From: Ferrovibrio sp.
GTDB lineage: Bacteria; Pseudomonadota; Alphaproteobacteria; Ferrovibrionales; Ferrovibrionaceae
NCBI RefSeq assembly: GCF_019636075.1
Contig: NZ_JAHBYG010000009.1
Coordinates: 1-64,000 of the forward strand
Reading direction: 5' to 3'
Length of the DNA stretch: 64,000 nucleotides
A program made the translations under genes and the position numbers. Under the pieces are notes generated by a model. That model was not told the DNA's origin, did no database searches, and was given only the letters and a program-made list of their open reading frames with translations. Shown in pieces: positions 33,250 through 43,170 of the stretch; the stretch's first letter is position 1, and every line of letters begins with the position of its first letter.

Positions 33250-33573
33250 TGCGGCACCGTGGATTCGATTTGCGCGCTATTGCGAAGGTAGCGGCGGATT
33301 TGGCTGCCAATGGCACACATAATAAGAATCGCACTGCGCGAATTTCACACAGCACGCCCTGTTTGCAGGCAGTCACGCCAAAAATATATGCAGCCACATG
33401 CTCTCCTCTGCTCGATTGATAACCACACATGCAGCCATACAGCCGGCCTGCTATCGCAGCTTGCCATTACTTATATATATATCAAAGTTTACTTTGAAAC
33501 TTCGTTATTCTTGAACTGTCTGCGATAACGCAAGGTTCGTGGCATCTACCCAGTTCAGCCACAGGGCCATTTG
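33250..33573. other. Divergent intergenic region between LysR and ureohydrolase genes
   Basis: 324 bases with no gene. The right third is AT-rich (a TATATATAT tract at about 33473-33481), followed by the palindrome noted separately. The sequence CATGCAGCCA/ATGCAGCCACA appears twice on the left. Promoters of both divergent units must lie here, but no clear -35/-10 pair stands out. Confidence 0.5.
33482..33497. promoter_or_regulatory. Palindromic operator candidate for the LysR regulator
   Basis: TCAAAGT-TT-ACTTTGA is a perfect inverted repeat (7-base arms) in the divergent region, about 75 bases before the ureohydrolase start. LysR proteins bind dyads of this kind between their own gene and the target. 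Confidence 0.5.
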
Positions 33574-34554
33574 ATGAAAGAGTCCCGCTTTCAACCGATC
33601 ACTGGAACCGTCCTGCCCCGATATGCAGGCTTGGCCACCTTCATGCGGCTGCCATATCTCGACCTGGATGACGCCCGCCTGCCGCAGGTGCAGATTGGTT
33701 TGGTTGGCATTCCTTGGGATGGCGGCACGACCAATCGCGCCGGCGCACGCCATGGCCCGCGCCAGATCCGGGATCAATCCACCATGGCGCGCAATGTCAA
33801 TCGCGCCTCCGGCCTCAATCCCTTTAAATTATGCAATTGCGCCGATCTGGGCGATACGCCGGTCAATCCGGTAGACCTGGAAGAAAGTCTGCGGCTGATC
33901 GAAAACTATTACACCCGCATTCATCAACAGGGTATCGCACCGCTCACCGCCGGCGGCGATCATCTGGTCACCCTGCCTGTGATGCGGGCGATTGCGCGGG
34001 AAAGACCGGTCGGCATGGTGCATTTCGATGCCCATACGGATACCTGGGATCGCTATTTCGGTAGCAGCCGTTACACCCATGGCACGCCTTTCCGGCGCGC
34101 CATCGAGGAAGGCTTGCTGGATCCCAGGCGCACGATTCAGATCGGCATACGCGGCGCGCTTTATAACGACAGCGAAAATGACTGGGGCGAGCGCCAGGGC
34201 ATCCGCGTTATCGATATCGACGAATACCATCGCATGGGCATAGAGGGCGTGATCCAGGAAGCCAGGAAGGTGGTGGGCGATGGCCCCACCTATGTGAGCT
34301 TCGATGTGGATTTCCTCGATCCGGTCTATGCGCCCGGCACCGGCACACCGGAAATCGGCGGCGCCACCACCTATGATGCGCAGCAGCTTGTACGCGGCTT
34401 GCGCGGCCTCAATCTGGTCGGCGGCGATGTGGTGGAGGTCTCCCCCCCTTTCGATCCATCAGGCAATACCGCTCTGGTGGGTATGACCATGATGTTTGAA
34501 ATCCTTTGCGTGCTGGCCGAATCCGTCAGCAAGCGCCAGTCAAATTCCGCTTGA
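33574..34554 (+). CDS. Ureohydrolase of the agmatinase/guanidinobutyrase family
   Basis: Manganese enzyme releasing urea from a guanidino compound, 326 aa. All metal-binding motifs are present: TAGGDHLVTLPV (residues ~126-137), VHFDAHTDTWDRY (~149-161) and VSFDVDFLDPVYAPGTGTPE (~240-259). The arginase fold does not reveal whether the substrate is agmatine, guanidinobutyrate or another guanidino acid. ATG 33574 is preferred over a TTG one codon earlier. The ABC importer genes follow 31 bases later on the same strand, implying that it processes the imported compound. Confidence 0.9.
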   Translation: MKESRFQPITGTVLPRYAGLATFMRLPYLDLDDARLPQVQIGLVGIPWDGGTTNRAGARHGPRQIRDQSTMARNVNRASGLNPFKLCNCADLGDTPVNPVDLEESLRLIENYYTRIHQQGIAPLTAGGDHLVTLPVMRAIARERPVGMVHFDAHTDTWDRYFGSSRYTHGTPFRRAIEEGLLDPRRTIQIGIRGALYNDSENDWGERQGIRVIDIDEYHRMGIEGVIQEARKVVGDGPTYVSFDVDFLDPVYAPGTGTPEIGGATTYDAQQLVRGLRGLNLVGGDVVEVSPPFDPSGNTALVGMTMMFEILCVLAESVSKRQSNSA

Positions 34555-34585
34555 TTGCACAACCCAACGCAGGAGATAAAACCAT

Positions 34586-35614
34586 ATGCTCGAAAAATAC
34601 ACCAAGCCGCTCGCGCTGTCTTTTGCAGCAACGTCTCTATTCATCATCGCCTCGGCACAGGCTGGCGAATTGACAATCTACAGCTCGGTGGAAGCCGATA
34701 ACCTGAAGGTGTTTTCCGAGCAATTCGCCAAGGCGCATCCCGATATCAAGATCAACTGGGTGCGCGATTCAACCGGCGTGATTCAGGCGCGGGTGATCGC
34801 TGAAAAGGAAAATCCCCGCAACGATGTCTTTTTCGGCCATGCCGCCACCGATCTTCTCGCGCTGGACCAGATGGGCATGTTCATGCCCTACCAGCCCAAG
34901 GGCGCCGATAAGCTGGATCCCCGCTATCGCGATAAGAAAGCACCGCCGACCTGGACCGGCCTGTGGGGCTTTGCCGCCGCCGTCTGTTTCAATACCGTGG
35001 AAGCGGCCAAGCGCAATATACCGCAGCCGACCAAATGGGTGGATCTGGCAAATCCGGTTTACAAGGGGCAGATCACCATGCCCAACCCGATCTCCTCGGG
35101 CACCGGCTTTCTGAATGTGGCCGGTTGGATGCAGATCATGGGCAAGGACAAGGCCTGGTCCTTCATGGATCAATTGCATGGCAACATCGCCAGCTACACC
35201 CATTCCGGCTCCAAACCGTGCAACCAGGTGGCCGCCGGCGAATATGTGGTCGGCATTTCGCTGCCGGGCCGCGCCGCGGATCTGAAAACCAGAGGCGCCC
35301 CGATCATGGCGGTTATCCCCGAAGACGGCATCGGCTGGGAAATGCAAGGCGTTGCCATCATGAAGGGCACCAAGAACGCCGCCGATGCCAAAACCTTCGT
35401 CGATTGGAGCGTTTCCGAAGCCGCGATGGAAAGCTATGCCGCCCGCGTGGAGGTCGTTGCGTTTCCCGTAAAAACGCCGATGCGCGAAAATATGCCGCGC
35501 GAGGTTTCCACCAGGATGATCAACAACGATTTTGCCTGGGCCGCCACCAACAAGACCGAAATCCTCGACGAGTGGCGCAAGCGCTACGACAGCAAGACAG
35601 AACCCAAGAAGTGA
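34586..35614 (+). CDS. ABC transporter substrate-binding protein, 2-aminoethylphosphonate type
   Basis: Periplasmic receptor, 342 aa, with a Sec signal (residues 1-26, cleavage near AQA-GE). ELTIYSSVEADNLKVFSEQF and NDVFFGHAATDLLALDQMGM are characteristic of the binding protein of the PhnS2/AepX class in the Fe3+/AEP receptor group. AGGAG precedes the ATG. Its stop overlaps the ATPase start by one base (TGATG). The ligand is assigned by family only; the adjacent ureohydrolase suggests a guanidino or amino compound instead. Confidence 0.82.
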   Translation: MLEKYTKPLALSFAATSLFIIASAQAGELTIYSSVEADNLKVFSEQFAKAHPDIKINWVRDSTGVIQARVIAEKENPRNDVFFGHAATDLLALDQMGMFMPYQPKGADKLDPRYRDKKAPPTWTGLWGFAAAVCFNTVEAAKRNIPQPTKWVDLANPVYKGQITMPNPISSGTGFLNVAGWMQIMGKDKAWSFMDQLHGNIASYTHSGSKPCNQVAAGEYVVGISLPGRAADLKTRGAPIMAVIPEDGIGWEMQGVAIMKGTKNAADAKTFVDWSVSEAAMESYAARVEVVAFPVKTPMRENMPREVSTRMINNDFAWAATNKTEILDEWRKRYDSKTEPKK

Positions 35615-36723
35615 TGCCCCAGCCTCAGCTTGCACAAGACACGGACGGTGCCGCCCCAGGCGCCGTCCAGACCTATATTCAGGTCGACCGCCTGAGCAAA
35701 CGCTATGACAAGGCCACGGTGCTGAACGAAGTCTGCTTCGATATCAGACAGGGCGAATTCATCTGCTTTCTCGGCCCATCGGGTTGCGGCAAAACCACCC
35801 TGCTGATGTGTCTGGCCGGGCTTGAGCAGGCAACATCGGGCATGGTTTACCGTCATGGCGCGCCGTTTCTTACATTGCCGCCCTCGCAACGCGATATTGG
35901 CATCGTATTTCAATCCTACGCCCTGTTTCCGAATCTCACAGTCGAACAGAATATCCGCTTCGGCGTGGAGAATCTCCGCAAGCCGAAGATCGAGATACAG
36001 AAGATCACAGCCGAACTGATCGACCTGCTGTCGCTTTCCGGACATGAGCGGAAATACCCAAACCAATTATCCGGTGGCCAACAACAGCGCGTGGCCCTGG
36101 CCAGGGCCTTGGCAATCTCCCCATCCCTGCTGCTGCTCGATGAACCGCTATCTGCGCTGGATGCCCAGGTGCGCATCCGTCTGCGTAGCGAATTGCGCGA
36201 CCTGCAAGCCCGCCTTGGCATCACAACCATCATGGTCACCCATGACCAAGAGGAAGCGCAAAGCCTGGCCGACCGCATCGTGTTGATGAATCAGGGGCGC
36301 ATCGAACAGATCGGCACTCCTTGGGACATCTACAACAATCCGAAAACACGTTTCGTGGCGGATTTTATCGGAACGGCTAACCTGTTCGACGGCCGGATCA
36401 CCGCACCTGGCATAGCAGAAGCCGAGGGGCTACGCATGTTTGGCGCCAGCGGCATGCTGGCATCGGGCAGCCCGGTCACGCTGCTGATTCGTCCGGAGGA
36501 TATTTCGGTTTCCGCGCAGAAAACCCAAACCAGCCAGCTTTCTGCCCTGATCCGCAAGATAGAGTATCTCGGCGCAACGCTTCGTTTGCATATGGCCAGT
36601 GATACTGGAAAATCACTGGTAGCCGATCTGCGCAAGCAACAGGCCGGCGATATCCAACTGCAAACCGGTGCCAGGCTCTGGCTGAGCATCCCACCCGATG
36701 CGATGAAAATCCTGCCGTCATGA
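35614..36723 (+). CDS. ABC transporter ATP-binding protein, 2-aminoethylphosphonate type
   Basis: Energising subunit of the importer, 369 aa. Walker A GPSGCGKTTL (about residues 55-64), signature LSGGQQQRVALARAL (~150-164), Walker B LLLLDEPLSALDAQ (~171-184) and the H-loop VTHDQEEA (~206-213), then a C-terminal TOBE-like domain (residues ~260-369). The start is ATG 35614, overlapping the receptor's stop. The end overlaps the permease start by four bases (ATGA). Confidence 0.92.
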   Translation: MPQPQLAQDTDGAAPGAVQTYIQVDRLSKRYDKATVLNEVCFDIRQGEFICFLGPSGCGKTTLLMCLAGLEQATSGMVYRHGAPFLTLPPSQRDIGIVFQSYALFPNLTVEQNIRFGVENLRKPKIEIQKITAELIDLLSLSGHERKYPNQLSGGQQQRVALARALAISPSLLLLDEPLSALDAQVRIRLRSELRDLQARLGITTIMVTHDQEEAQSLADRIVLMNQGRIEQIGTPWDIYNNPKTRFVADFIGTANLFDGRITAPGIAEAEGLRMFGASGMLASGSPVTLLIRPEDISVSAQKTQTSQLSALIRKIEYLGATLRLHMASDTGKSLVADLRKQQAGDIQLQTGARLWLSIPPDAMKILPS

Positions 36724-38432
36724 CAACTGCCGATCCAGCCATGGCGGAAGGCAGACTTGCCGCGCCGAAAGAATTATCCGACAAACTGGTAAGCCTGCTG
36801 CTCTGGATCTTTATCGGCGGCATGACGGTTGCCATTCTGCTGCCGCTCGGCCTGTTGTTGATACGCAGCTTCCGCAACCCCCAAGGCGCCTTCGTAGGCC
36901 TGCGCAATTATCAGAAATATTTCGAATCAACCGCCCTGTTCGAGGCCTTTTTCAATAGCGTTTTCGTCTCGCTGGTCACTGCGTTGATCGTCATTCCCAT
37001 CGCATTTCTGTACGCCTATGGGCTCAGCCGCACCAGCATGCGCTGGAAAGGCATATTTCGCGCGATGATTTTCGTGCCCCTGCTGATGCCCGGTCTGCTC
37101 AAGGCTATTGCCCTGGTTTACCTGTTCGGCAATCAGGGCATTCTGAAGGGGCTGCTTCTCGGCCACTCCGTTTATGGTCCGATAGGTATCATTCTGGCCT
37201 CGGTGCTGTGGACATTCCCCCACGCTGTGCTTGTGATTGGCGTGGCCCTGATGAATGCTGATCGGCGGCTCTATCAGGCAGCTGAAATTCTCAACACCAG
37301 TTCCCTGCGCACCTTCCTTGCCGTTACCTGGCCAGCATGCCGCTATGGCGTCATCACTGCCTTTCTTGCGGTTTTCGTTATGGTGTTCACGGATTTCGGC
37401 ATAGCGAAGGTAATCGGCGGAGATATGAGCCTGCTCGCCACGGATATCTACAAGGAGGTTGTGGGGCAGCAGAATTTCGAAATGGGTGCCGTCATTTCCA
37501 TCATCCTGCTGATACCGGCTGTTGTGGTTTTTGTGCTGGAGCGGCTCACTGCCGGTCGGCAATCAGCCCAGATTACCGGCAAGTCCCTGCCCTTCATACC
37601 CAAGCCGCATGCAATCAACGATGGCTTATTCTTCAGCTTCTGCCTGATCGTAGCAGCAATCATGGTGCTCATTCTCGGCATGGCGCAATTTGCCGCGCTG
37701 ATCAAATTCTGGCCCTACAATCTCAACCTCACGCTCAGCAATTACCTTTTCGATCTGGAAGGCGTGGGTTGGGAAAATTTCTGGAATTCGCTGAAAATGT
37801 CGCTCAGCGCGGCAACGCTGGGTACCATAGTGGTATTCATCGGTGCCACCATGGTTGAAAAGGCACGCTTCGATGTAGTGGCGAGCAAGATTCTGCATAT
37901 GCTTGCCCTTTTGCCGATGGCCATACCCGGCCTGGTGCTCGGTCTGTCTTACCTGATGTTCATCAACGACCCGCGCAATCCGCTGGAATTTCTATACGGC
38001 TCGATGAGCATCCTGGTGATCAGCACCACGGTTCACCTCTATACCGTGCCGCATCTGACCGCGCTCACCGGCCTGAAAGGTTTAAGCCGCGAGATCGACA
38101 TGGTGAACCTGTCGCTGCGCACGCCGATCTGGCGGAGTTTTCTACGCGTGATCCTGCCGACGAATATCCCAACCATCCTGGATATCTGGCTGTACATATT
38201 CCTGCGCGCGATGACGACATTATCCGCCGCCATCTTTCTTTACACGTCGCAAACCAAGCTGGCAGCCATCGCTGTGATCCATGTGGATGAAACCGGCAAC
38301 ACAGCCGCCGCAGCCGCCCTCGGCATGCTGGTGGTTTATGCCTGCCTATTCTTCCGCCTGATGCATTATGTGATCAGCCATAGCATTCTCCGCCACTTCC
38401 AGGCATGGCGGGGAACCGGCAAACCCGCTTGA
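36720..38432 (+). CDS. ABC transporter permease, fused two-domain, 2-aminoethylphosphonate type
   Basis: 570 aa with about twelve membrane segments and two binding-protein-dependent permease domains in one chain, the hallmark of the PhnU2/AepW class. Stretches diagnostic of that class include MVFTDFGIAKVIGGDMSLLA, IKFWPYNLNLTLSNYLFD and LHMLALLPMAIPGLVLGLSY. Each half has an EAA-like cytoplasmic loop. Last gene of the ureohydrolase-importer operon. Confidence 0.92.
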   Translation: MTTADPAMAEGRLAAPKELSDKLVSLLLWIFIGGMTVAILLPLGLLLIRSFRNPQGAFVGLRNYQKYFESTALFEAFFNSVFVSLVTALIVIPIAFLYAYGLSRTSMRWKGIFRAMIFVPLLMPGLLKAIALVYLFGNQGILKGLLLGHSVYGPIGIILASVLWTFPHAVLVIGVALMNADRRLYQAAEILNTSSLRTFLAVTWPACRYGVITAFLAVFVMVFTDFGIAKVIGGDMSLLATDIYKEVVGQQNFEMGAVISIILLIPAVVVFVLERLTAGRQSAQITGKSLPFIPKPHAINDGLFFSFCLIVAAIMVLILGMAQFAALIKFWPYNLNLTLSNYLFDLEGVGWENFWNSLKMSLSAATLGTIVVFIGATMVEKARFDVVASKILHMLALLPMAIPGLVLGLSYLMFINDPRNPLEFLYGSMSILVISTTVHLYTVPHLTALTGLKGLSREIDMVNLSLRTPIWRSFLRVILPTNIPTILDIWLYIFLRAMTTLSAAIFLYTSQTKLAAIAVIHVDETGNTAAAAALGMLVVYACLFFRLMHYVISHSILRHFQAWRGTGKPA

Positions 38433-38469
38433 GGGCAACAGCCACGGCATTCCGCTTCAATTGCCCTCA
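38430..38469. terminator. Inverted repeat spanning two convergent stop codons
   Basis: TGAGGGCAA (38430-38438) and TTGCCCTCA (38461-38469) pair perfectly around a 22-base loop. The first arm starts with the permease stop TGA and the second ends with the complement of the chemoreceptor stop TGA. Without a T-run it is a weak bidirectional terminator or an mRNA 3'-end stabiliser. Confidence 0.45.
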
Positions 38470-40134
38470 CGCGTCGATCCGGTACTGCCCCACCAAGCCG
38501 GCAAGATCGCCGGCTTGTTCCGAGAGGGCCTGAGCGGAAGCTGTGGTTTGCTCCACCAATGCGCCGTTGCGTTGGGTGAGTTCATCCATCTGCGATATGG
38601 CTGTGTTCACCTGCTCCAGGCCGGATGCCTGCTCGCGGCTGGCGGCGGTGATTTCAGCGATGATATCGGAAACCTTGCGGCTGGCCGCCACGATATTGCC
38701 CAGTGCATCGCCGGCGCGATTCACCAAAGTGGCGCCAGACTTAACCTGGGCGTTAGAATTCTGAATCAGGCTTTTGATCTCGCGCGAAGCATTGGCGCTG
38801 CGCTGTGCCAATGCGCGCACTTCCTGCGCGACAACGGCAAAGCCCTTGCCCGCCTCGCCCGCGCGGGCGGCTTCCACGCTGGCATTCAGCGCCAGCAGAT
38901 TGGTCTGAAAGGCGATTTCGTCGATCAGCCCCACGATTTCGGAAATCTTTTGCGAGCTTTCCGAAATGTCGCTCACCGCATGCACGGCTTTCTGCACGAT
39001 CTCGCCGCCTTCCTGCGCCACCTTGGATGCATCCTGCGCCAGCCGATTGGCGGCCTCGGCATTCTCGGCATTCTGTTTCACCGTCGTGGTGATCTGATGC
39101 ATGGAGGCTGCGGTCTGCTCCACGGTAGCGGCCTGGCTTTCGGTGCGCTGAGCCAAATCAGAACTGGCCGATGAGATTTCCGACGAGGCAGCGGCCACAG
39201 CGGCGGACGCATCCTTGATACTGCGCAGGATGGTGGTGGTGGTATCGAGGATGGCATTCACACCAAGGCAAAGCTGCATGATCTCAGTACCCATGCCCTC
39301 CGTGTTGATGCGGCGCGACATGTCGTTTTGCTGCGCTGCCGCCACCACATCATCCACCGCCGCCTTCAGCAATTGCGATTGCCGCACCTGCTCGCTGACA
39401 TCGGTTGCGTATTTAACGATCTTGAACACGCGTCCCTTGGCATCCACGATGGGGTTGTAGCTGGCCTGGATCCAGGCTTCCTTGCCATTTTTTCCGATGC
39501 GTCGATAGCGACCGATATCGAAGGCGCCGCTGCGCAGCTTCTGCCAGAAGGCCTCGTATTCCGCGCTGGCGGCGTAAGCCGGATCGACAAAGATGCGGTG
39601 ATGCTTGCCGGTTATCTCGGCCAACTCATACCCCATCAAACCGAGGAAATTGGCATTGGCGTAGCGGATCGTGCCATCGGTGTTGAACTCGATCACGGCC
39701 TGCGACTTGCGGATCGCGGCAATCTGCCCATCGGCATCGGCCTGCTGTTCTTTTTGTGCGCTGATATCGGTGGCGAATTTCACCACCTTGATCACGCGCC
39801 CGGCGGCATCGAAAATCGGATTATAGCTGGCCTGAATCCAAACCTCACGGCCACCATTGGCAACGCGGCAATATTGCCCCGCATCATATTCGCCACGCCG
39901 CAACTTGGCCCAGAATTCCGCATAGGCCGGCTGTGCGCTTTCCTGCGGATCGACAAACATACTGTGATGCCGGCCCTTCACTTCCGCCAGCGCATAGCCC
40001 ATCACCTTGAGAAAGTTTTCATTGGCGAAAAGAATATTGCCGCCAGGATCGAATTCGATCAGGCCTTGCGAACGGCTGATCGCCTTCACCATATCGTCGG
40101 CCGCTGTGTCGCGCGAAAAAAACTTTGTCAGCAT
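38467..40134 (-). CDS. Soluble methyl-accepting chemotaxis protein with two PAS domains
   Basis: Chemoreceptor of 555 aa without membrane segments. Two tandem PAS domains (residues ~20-125 and ~140-250) each contain the Pro-less repeats YNPI(F/V)DAAGRV/KGRV and VWIQASYNP or AWIQASYNP. The signalling hairpin tip [20 protein letters not shown] with [20 protein letters not shown] lies at ~430-470. It would sense an internal redox or energy cue and signal through CheA/CheW. I start at ATG 40134; a longer reading would add a short hydrophobic leader. C-terminus lacks an obvious CheR-tethering pentapeptide. Confidence 0.9.
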   Translation of the reverse strand: MLTKFFSRDTAADDMVKAISRSQGLIEFDPGGNILFANENFLKVMGYALAEVKGRHHSMFVDPQESAQPAYAEFWAKLRRGEYDAGQYCRVANGGREVWIQASYNPIFDAAGRVIKVVKFATDISAQKEQQADADGQIAAIRKSQAVIEFNTDGTIRYANANFLGLMGYELAEITGKHHRIFVDPAYAASAEYEAFWQKLRSGAFDIGRYRRIGKNGKEAWIQASYNPIVDAKGRVFKIVKYATDVSEQVRQSQLLKAAVDDVVAAAQQNDMSRRINTEGMGTEIMQLCLGVNAILDTTTTILRSIKDASAAVAAASSEISSASSDLAQRTESQAATVEQTAASMHQITTTVKQNAENAEAANRLAQDASKVAQEGGEIVQKAVHAVSDISESSQKISEIVGLIDEIAFQTNLLALNASVEAARAGEAGKGFAVVAQEVRALAQRSANASREIKSLIQNSNAQVKSGATLVNRAGDALGNIVAASRKVSDIIAEITAASREQASGLEQVNTAISQMDELTQRNGALVEQTTASAQALSEQAGDLAGLVGQYRIDA

Positions 40135-40314
40135 GGCGCCCCCACACCACTGCGTGAACCGGCTTTGATGCCGGTCGATCCTGGAGAAAACCCCAGGAAA
40201 AACACACGCTATAATAACAAGAAAAATCAAATACAGTTGATGTTTTAATACTTATTGACGATTACTTGTTGCAAATAAAACTTATTGATGCGGTAACCGA
40301 GTATGGAGAGTTTC

Positions 40315-40425
40315 TCAAAACATCTGCCTGGTAAGCCAAAACACCAGATGCGCAAGGCCATAGGCAATCGCGGCAAAAACAGCGGCAATCCCAAAAACCT
40401 TCAGATGGGGCCGTAGTTTTTCCAT
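40315..40425 (-). CDS. Small membrane protein downstream of tgt (36 aa)
   Basis: An ATG two bases after the tgt stop opens a 36-codon frame, MEKLRPHLKVFGIAAVFAAI..., ending LTRQMF and TGA. It has a basic N-terminus and one hydrophobic helix (residues ~9-31), as in single-pass small proteins. The position and composition support translation; no ribosome-binding site is obvious, and no function is known. Confidence 0.45.
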   Translation of the reverse strand: MEKLRPHLKVFGIAAVFAAIAYGLAHLVFWLTRQMF

Positions 40426-40427
40426 GA

Positions 40428-41570
40428 TCAGGGCTGAGAATTTCCGCTTAAGGGCTCGATATCGCCCAGCGCCTGACCGGCATGGAAATCAGCGGCGAAT
40501 GCCTCCAGGCCGCCCTTGGCAATGGCGGCGCGCATGCCTGCCATCAGATCCTGATAGTAGGTCAGGTTATGCGCGGTCATCAGCATGGCACCGAGGATTT
40601 CATCCGAGCGCACCAGATGATGCATGTAAGCGCGGCTGTAATGCCGGCAGGCCGGGCAGCGGCAATGCTCGTCGATGGGGCGCGGATCCTCGGCATGACG
40701 GGCATTGCGGATATTGAGCGTGCCGCGCCGGGTGAAAGCCTGGCCGTTGCGGCCCGAGCGGGTTGGCATCACGCAATCGAACATGTCGATACCGCGCTGC
40801 ACGGCGCCGACAAGGTCTGACGGCTTGCCCACGCCCATCAGATAACGCGGGCGATCCTGCGGCAGATGCGGCGTCGTTACATCCAGGGTGGCAAACATTT
40901 CCGCCTGAGTTTCGCCTACCGCCAGGCCGCCCACGGCATAGCCATCGAAACCGGTGGCGATCAGGCCCTTGGCGGATTCCTCGCGGAAAGCAGCATCCGT
41001 GCCGCCCTGAACGATACCGAACAAGCCATAGCCGTCGCGCTGGCGGAATGCCGTCTTGCAACGTTCCGCCCATCGCAGACTCAGCCGCATGGCCTCCGCT
41101 ACGCGCTTATCATCGGCGGGCAGCTTCACGCATTCATCCAACTGCATGGTGATGGTGGCATCCAGCAGATGCTGAATTTCGATGGATCGTTCCGGCGTAA
41201 GCTCGTAGCGCGCACCATCGATATGCGATTGAAAGCTGACGCCCTGCTCGTTCACTTTGTTGAGCTGCGATAGCGACATCACCTGAAAGCCGCCCGAATC
41301 GGTGAGGATCGGCCCTGGCCAATGCATGAATTTATGCAAGCCGCCCAACTTGGCCACGCGCTCCGCCGTGGGCCGCAGCATCAGGTGATAGGTGTTGCCC
41401 AGAATGATCTGCGCCCCGGTTTCAGCCACTGCTTCAGGTGTCATCGCCTTTACCGTGGCAGCCGTGCCCACAGGCATGAAGGCCGGCGTATCAATGGCCC
41501 CATGGGCGGTATCTAGCCGGCCCAGCCGGGCAGCACCATCCGTAGCGAGAAGCGAAAAAGACAGGCTCAT
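40428..41570 (-). CDS. tgt: Queuine/preQ1 tRNA-ribosyltransferase
   Basis: Exchanges G34 for preQ1 in tRNAs with GUN anticodons, 380 aa. Landmarks: [20 protein letters not shown], the catalytic-region [10 protein letters not shown] and FGIVQGG, and the zinc site [17 protein letters not shown]. The start is ATG 41570, which overlaps the queA stop (ATGA); five more residues could be read upstream but lack support. It works on the pathway step just before QueA. Confidence 0.96.
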   Translation of the reverse strand: MSLSFSLLATDGAARLGRLDTAHGAIDTPAFMPVGTAATVKAMTPEAVAETGAQIILGNTYHLMLRPTAERVAKLGGLHKFMHWPGPILTDSGGFQVMSLSQLNKVNEQGVSFQSHIDGARYELTPERSIEIQHLLDATITMQLDECVKLPADDKRVAEAMRLSLRWAERCKTAFRQRDGYGLFGIVQGGTDAAFREESAKGLIATGFDGYAVGGLAVGETQAEMFATLDVTTPHLPQDRPRYLMGVGKPSDLVGAVQRGIDMFDCVMPTRSGRNGQAFTRRGTLNIRNARHAEDPRPIDEHCRCPACRHYSRAYMHHLVRSDEILGAMLMTAHNLTYYQDLMAGMRAAIAKGGLEAFAADFHAGQALGDIEPLSGNSQP

Positions 41571-42610
41571 GATGCAGACCGCCATAACAGCGAAGAGTCG
41601 CCATAGGAAAAGAAACGATAGCGCGATGCCACCGCATGAGCATAGAGGGCGCGTTGCGCATCCAGCCCGATAAAAGCCGCCACCAGCATCAGCAGGGTGG
41701 ATTTCGGCAGATGGAAATTCGTCATCAACCCGTCGGCAACACGGAACTCAAAGCCTGGCGTGATGAAGATGTCGGTCTCGCCCCGAAAAGGCTTCAACAC
41801 GCCGTCTCTGGCGGCGGATTCCAGCAGACGCAGACTGGTGGTGCCGATGGCGATCACGCGGCCGCCGGCCGCCTTCGCCGCCTGGATGGCAGCAACGGTT
41901 GCCTCGCCCAGTTCGCCCCATTCGGCATGCATGCGATGCTCGGCCACGCGCTCGGCCTTCACCGGCAGAAAGGTCCCGGCTCCCACATGCAAGGTAACGC
42001 CGGCAAAACTCACGCCGCGCTGCTGCAACCGGCTGCGTAATTCCGGGGTAAAGTGCAGCCCTGCCGTGGGCGCAGCCACTGCGCCCGGCTTGTCGGCGAA
42101 CAAGGTCTGGTAATCGCTGCGATCCTGCGCATCGGCGGTGCGGCGGGCAGCGATATAGGGCGGCAACGGCATGGCACCGGCGGCTTCAAGCGCAGCTATC
42201 ACCTCGGCATCCGGACGATCCAGCCGCAACCGCAGACCATCCACGCCCTCGCCGCGCTCGGCCACCTCGGCCCGCATATCGCCCTGGAAAATGATGGCAT
42301 CGCCCGGCTTCAACCGCCGGCCGGGCTTGGCCATGGCCGACCATAGCCGCTCGCCCAGCGGCTTGAGCAGCAAAGCCTCCACCGCCACTTCAGGCAAGCG
42401 CTCGCGGCGGCCATCGATACGCGCAGGAATTACCCTGGTATCGTTGAACACCAGCAGATCATGCGGCCGCAGCAGATCGGGCAGATGCCGCACCAGATGC
42501 TCCTGCCCATCCGATGGCCACAGCAAAAGCCGCGCGGCATCGCGCGGATTTGCAGGCCGCTCGGCGATCAACTCGGGCGGCAATTCAAAATCGAAGTCGG
42601 AGACCAGCAT
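41567..42610 (-). CDS. queA: S-adenosylmethionine:tRNA ribosyltransferase-isomerase
   Basis: Adds the epoxycyclopentane ring to preQ1-tRNA in queuosine synthesis, 347 aa. Landmarks: [20 protein letters not shown] at the start, [31 protein letters not shown] near residue 220, [20 protein letters not shown], then [13 protein letters not shown] place the start at ATG 42610; an in-frame GTG at 42637 is possible but would add nine non-conserved residues. Co-translated with tgt. Confidence 0.95.
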   Translation of the reverse strand: MLVSDFDFELPPELIAERPANPRDAARLLLWPSDGQEHLVRHLPDLLRPHDLLVFNDTRVIPARIDGRRERLPEVAVEALLLKPLGERLWSAMAKPGRRLKPGDAIIFQGDMRAEVAERGEGVDGLRLRLDRPDAEVIAALEAAGAMPLPPYIAARRTADAQDRSDYQTLFADKPGAVAAPTAGLHFTPELRSRLQQRGVSFAGVTLHVGAGTFLPVKAERVAEHRMHAEWGELGEATVAAIQAAKAAGGRVIAIGTTSLRLLESAARDGVLKPFRGETDIFITPGFEFRVADGLMTNFHLPKSTLLMLVAAFIGLDAQRALYAHAVASRYRFFSYGDSSLLWRSAS

Positions 42611-42661
42611 CGCTTGAGGCCCGGACAGCGCTTTCACGCCACAGCCAGGGCCGGACCGGTA

Positions 42662-43141
42662 TCAAACGTCGGCGGCGACGCGCAGGGTGACGATCTTATC
42701 GGGATCGCTCACCTCGCCGTTGCGGGCCTGGCTGCCGCGCTTGATGGCATCCACGTGATCCATGCCGTCACTCACCTGGCCCCAGACAGTGTATTGCCGA
42801 TCCAAGAAGCGCGCATCGTCGAAGCAGATGAAGAACTGGCTATCGCCGCTATTGGGATCTTGCGCACGCGCCATCGAGCAGGTGCCGCGCAGATGCGGTT
42901 CTTCATTGAATTCCGCCTTCAGCTTCTGCCCGGAACCGCCGGTGCCATTGCCGCGCGGGCAACCGGTCTGGGCCATGAAGCCGTCGATCACACGATGGAA
43001 TTTCAGGCCATCGTAGAAATGTGCGCGCGCCAATTCCTTGATGCGGGCCACATGGTTTGGCGCCAGGTCGGGGCGCAGGGTGATGGTCACCCGGCCATCC
43101 TTCAATTCGAGATACAGCGTGTTTTCCAGATCGGCGGCCAT
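42662..43141 (-). CDS. Peptidyl-prolyl cis-trans isomerase, cyclophilin type (cytoplasmic)
   Basis: Cyclophilin of 159 aa without a signal peptide. FHRVIDGFMAQTGCPRGNGT (residues ~48-67) holds the catalytic Arg, then GTCSMARAQDPNSGDSQFFI and YTVWGQVSDGMDHVDAI. It is a close paralogue of the next gene upstream, and the two lie between coaD and queA. The catalytic and cyclosporin-binding residues look intact. Confidence 0.92.
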   Translation of the reverse strand: MAADLENTLYLELKDGRVTITLRPDLAPNHVARIKELARAHFYDGLKFHRVIDGFMAQTGCPRGNGTGGSGQKLKAEFNEEPHLRGTCSMARAQDPNSGDSQFFICFDDARFLDRQYTVWGQVSDGMDHVDAIKRGSQARNGEVSDPDKIVTLRVAADV

Positions 43142-43170
43142 TGGTCTTAGCTCCTAAAGATTGCGAGGGG

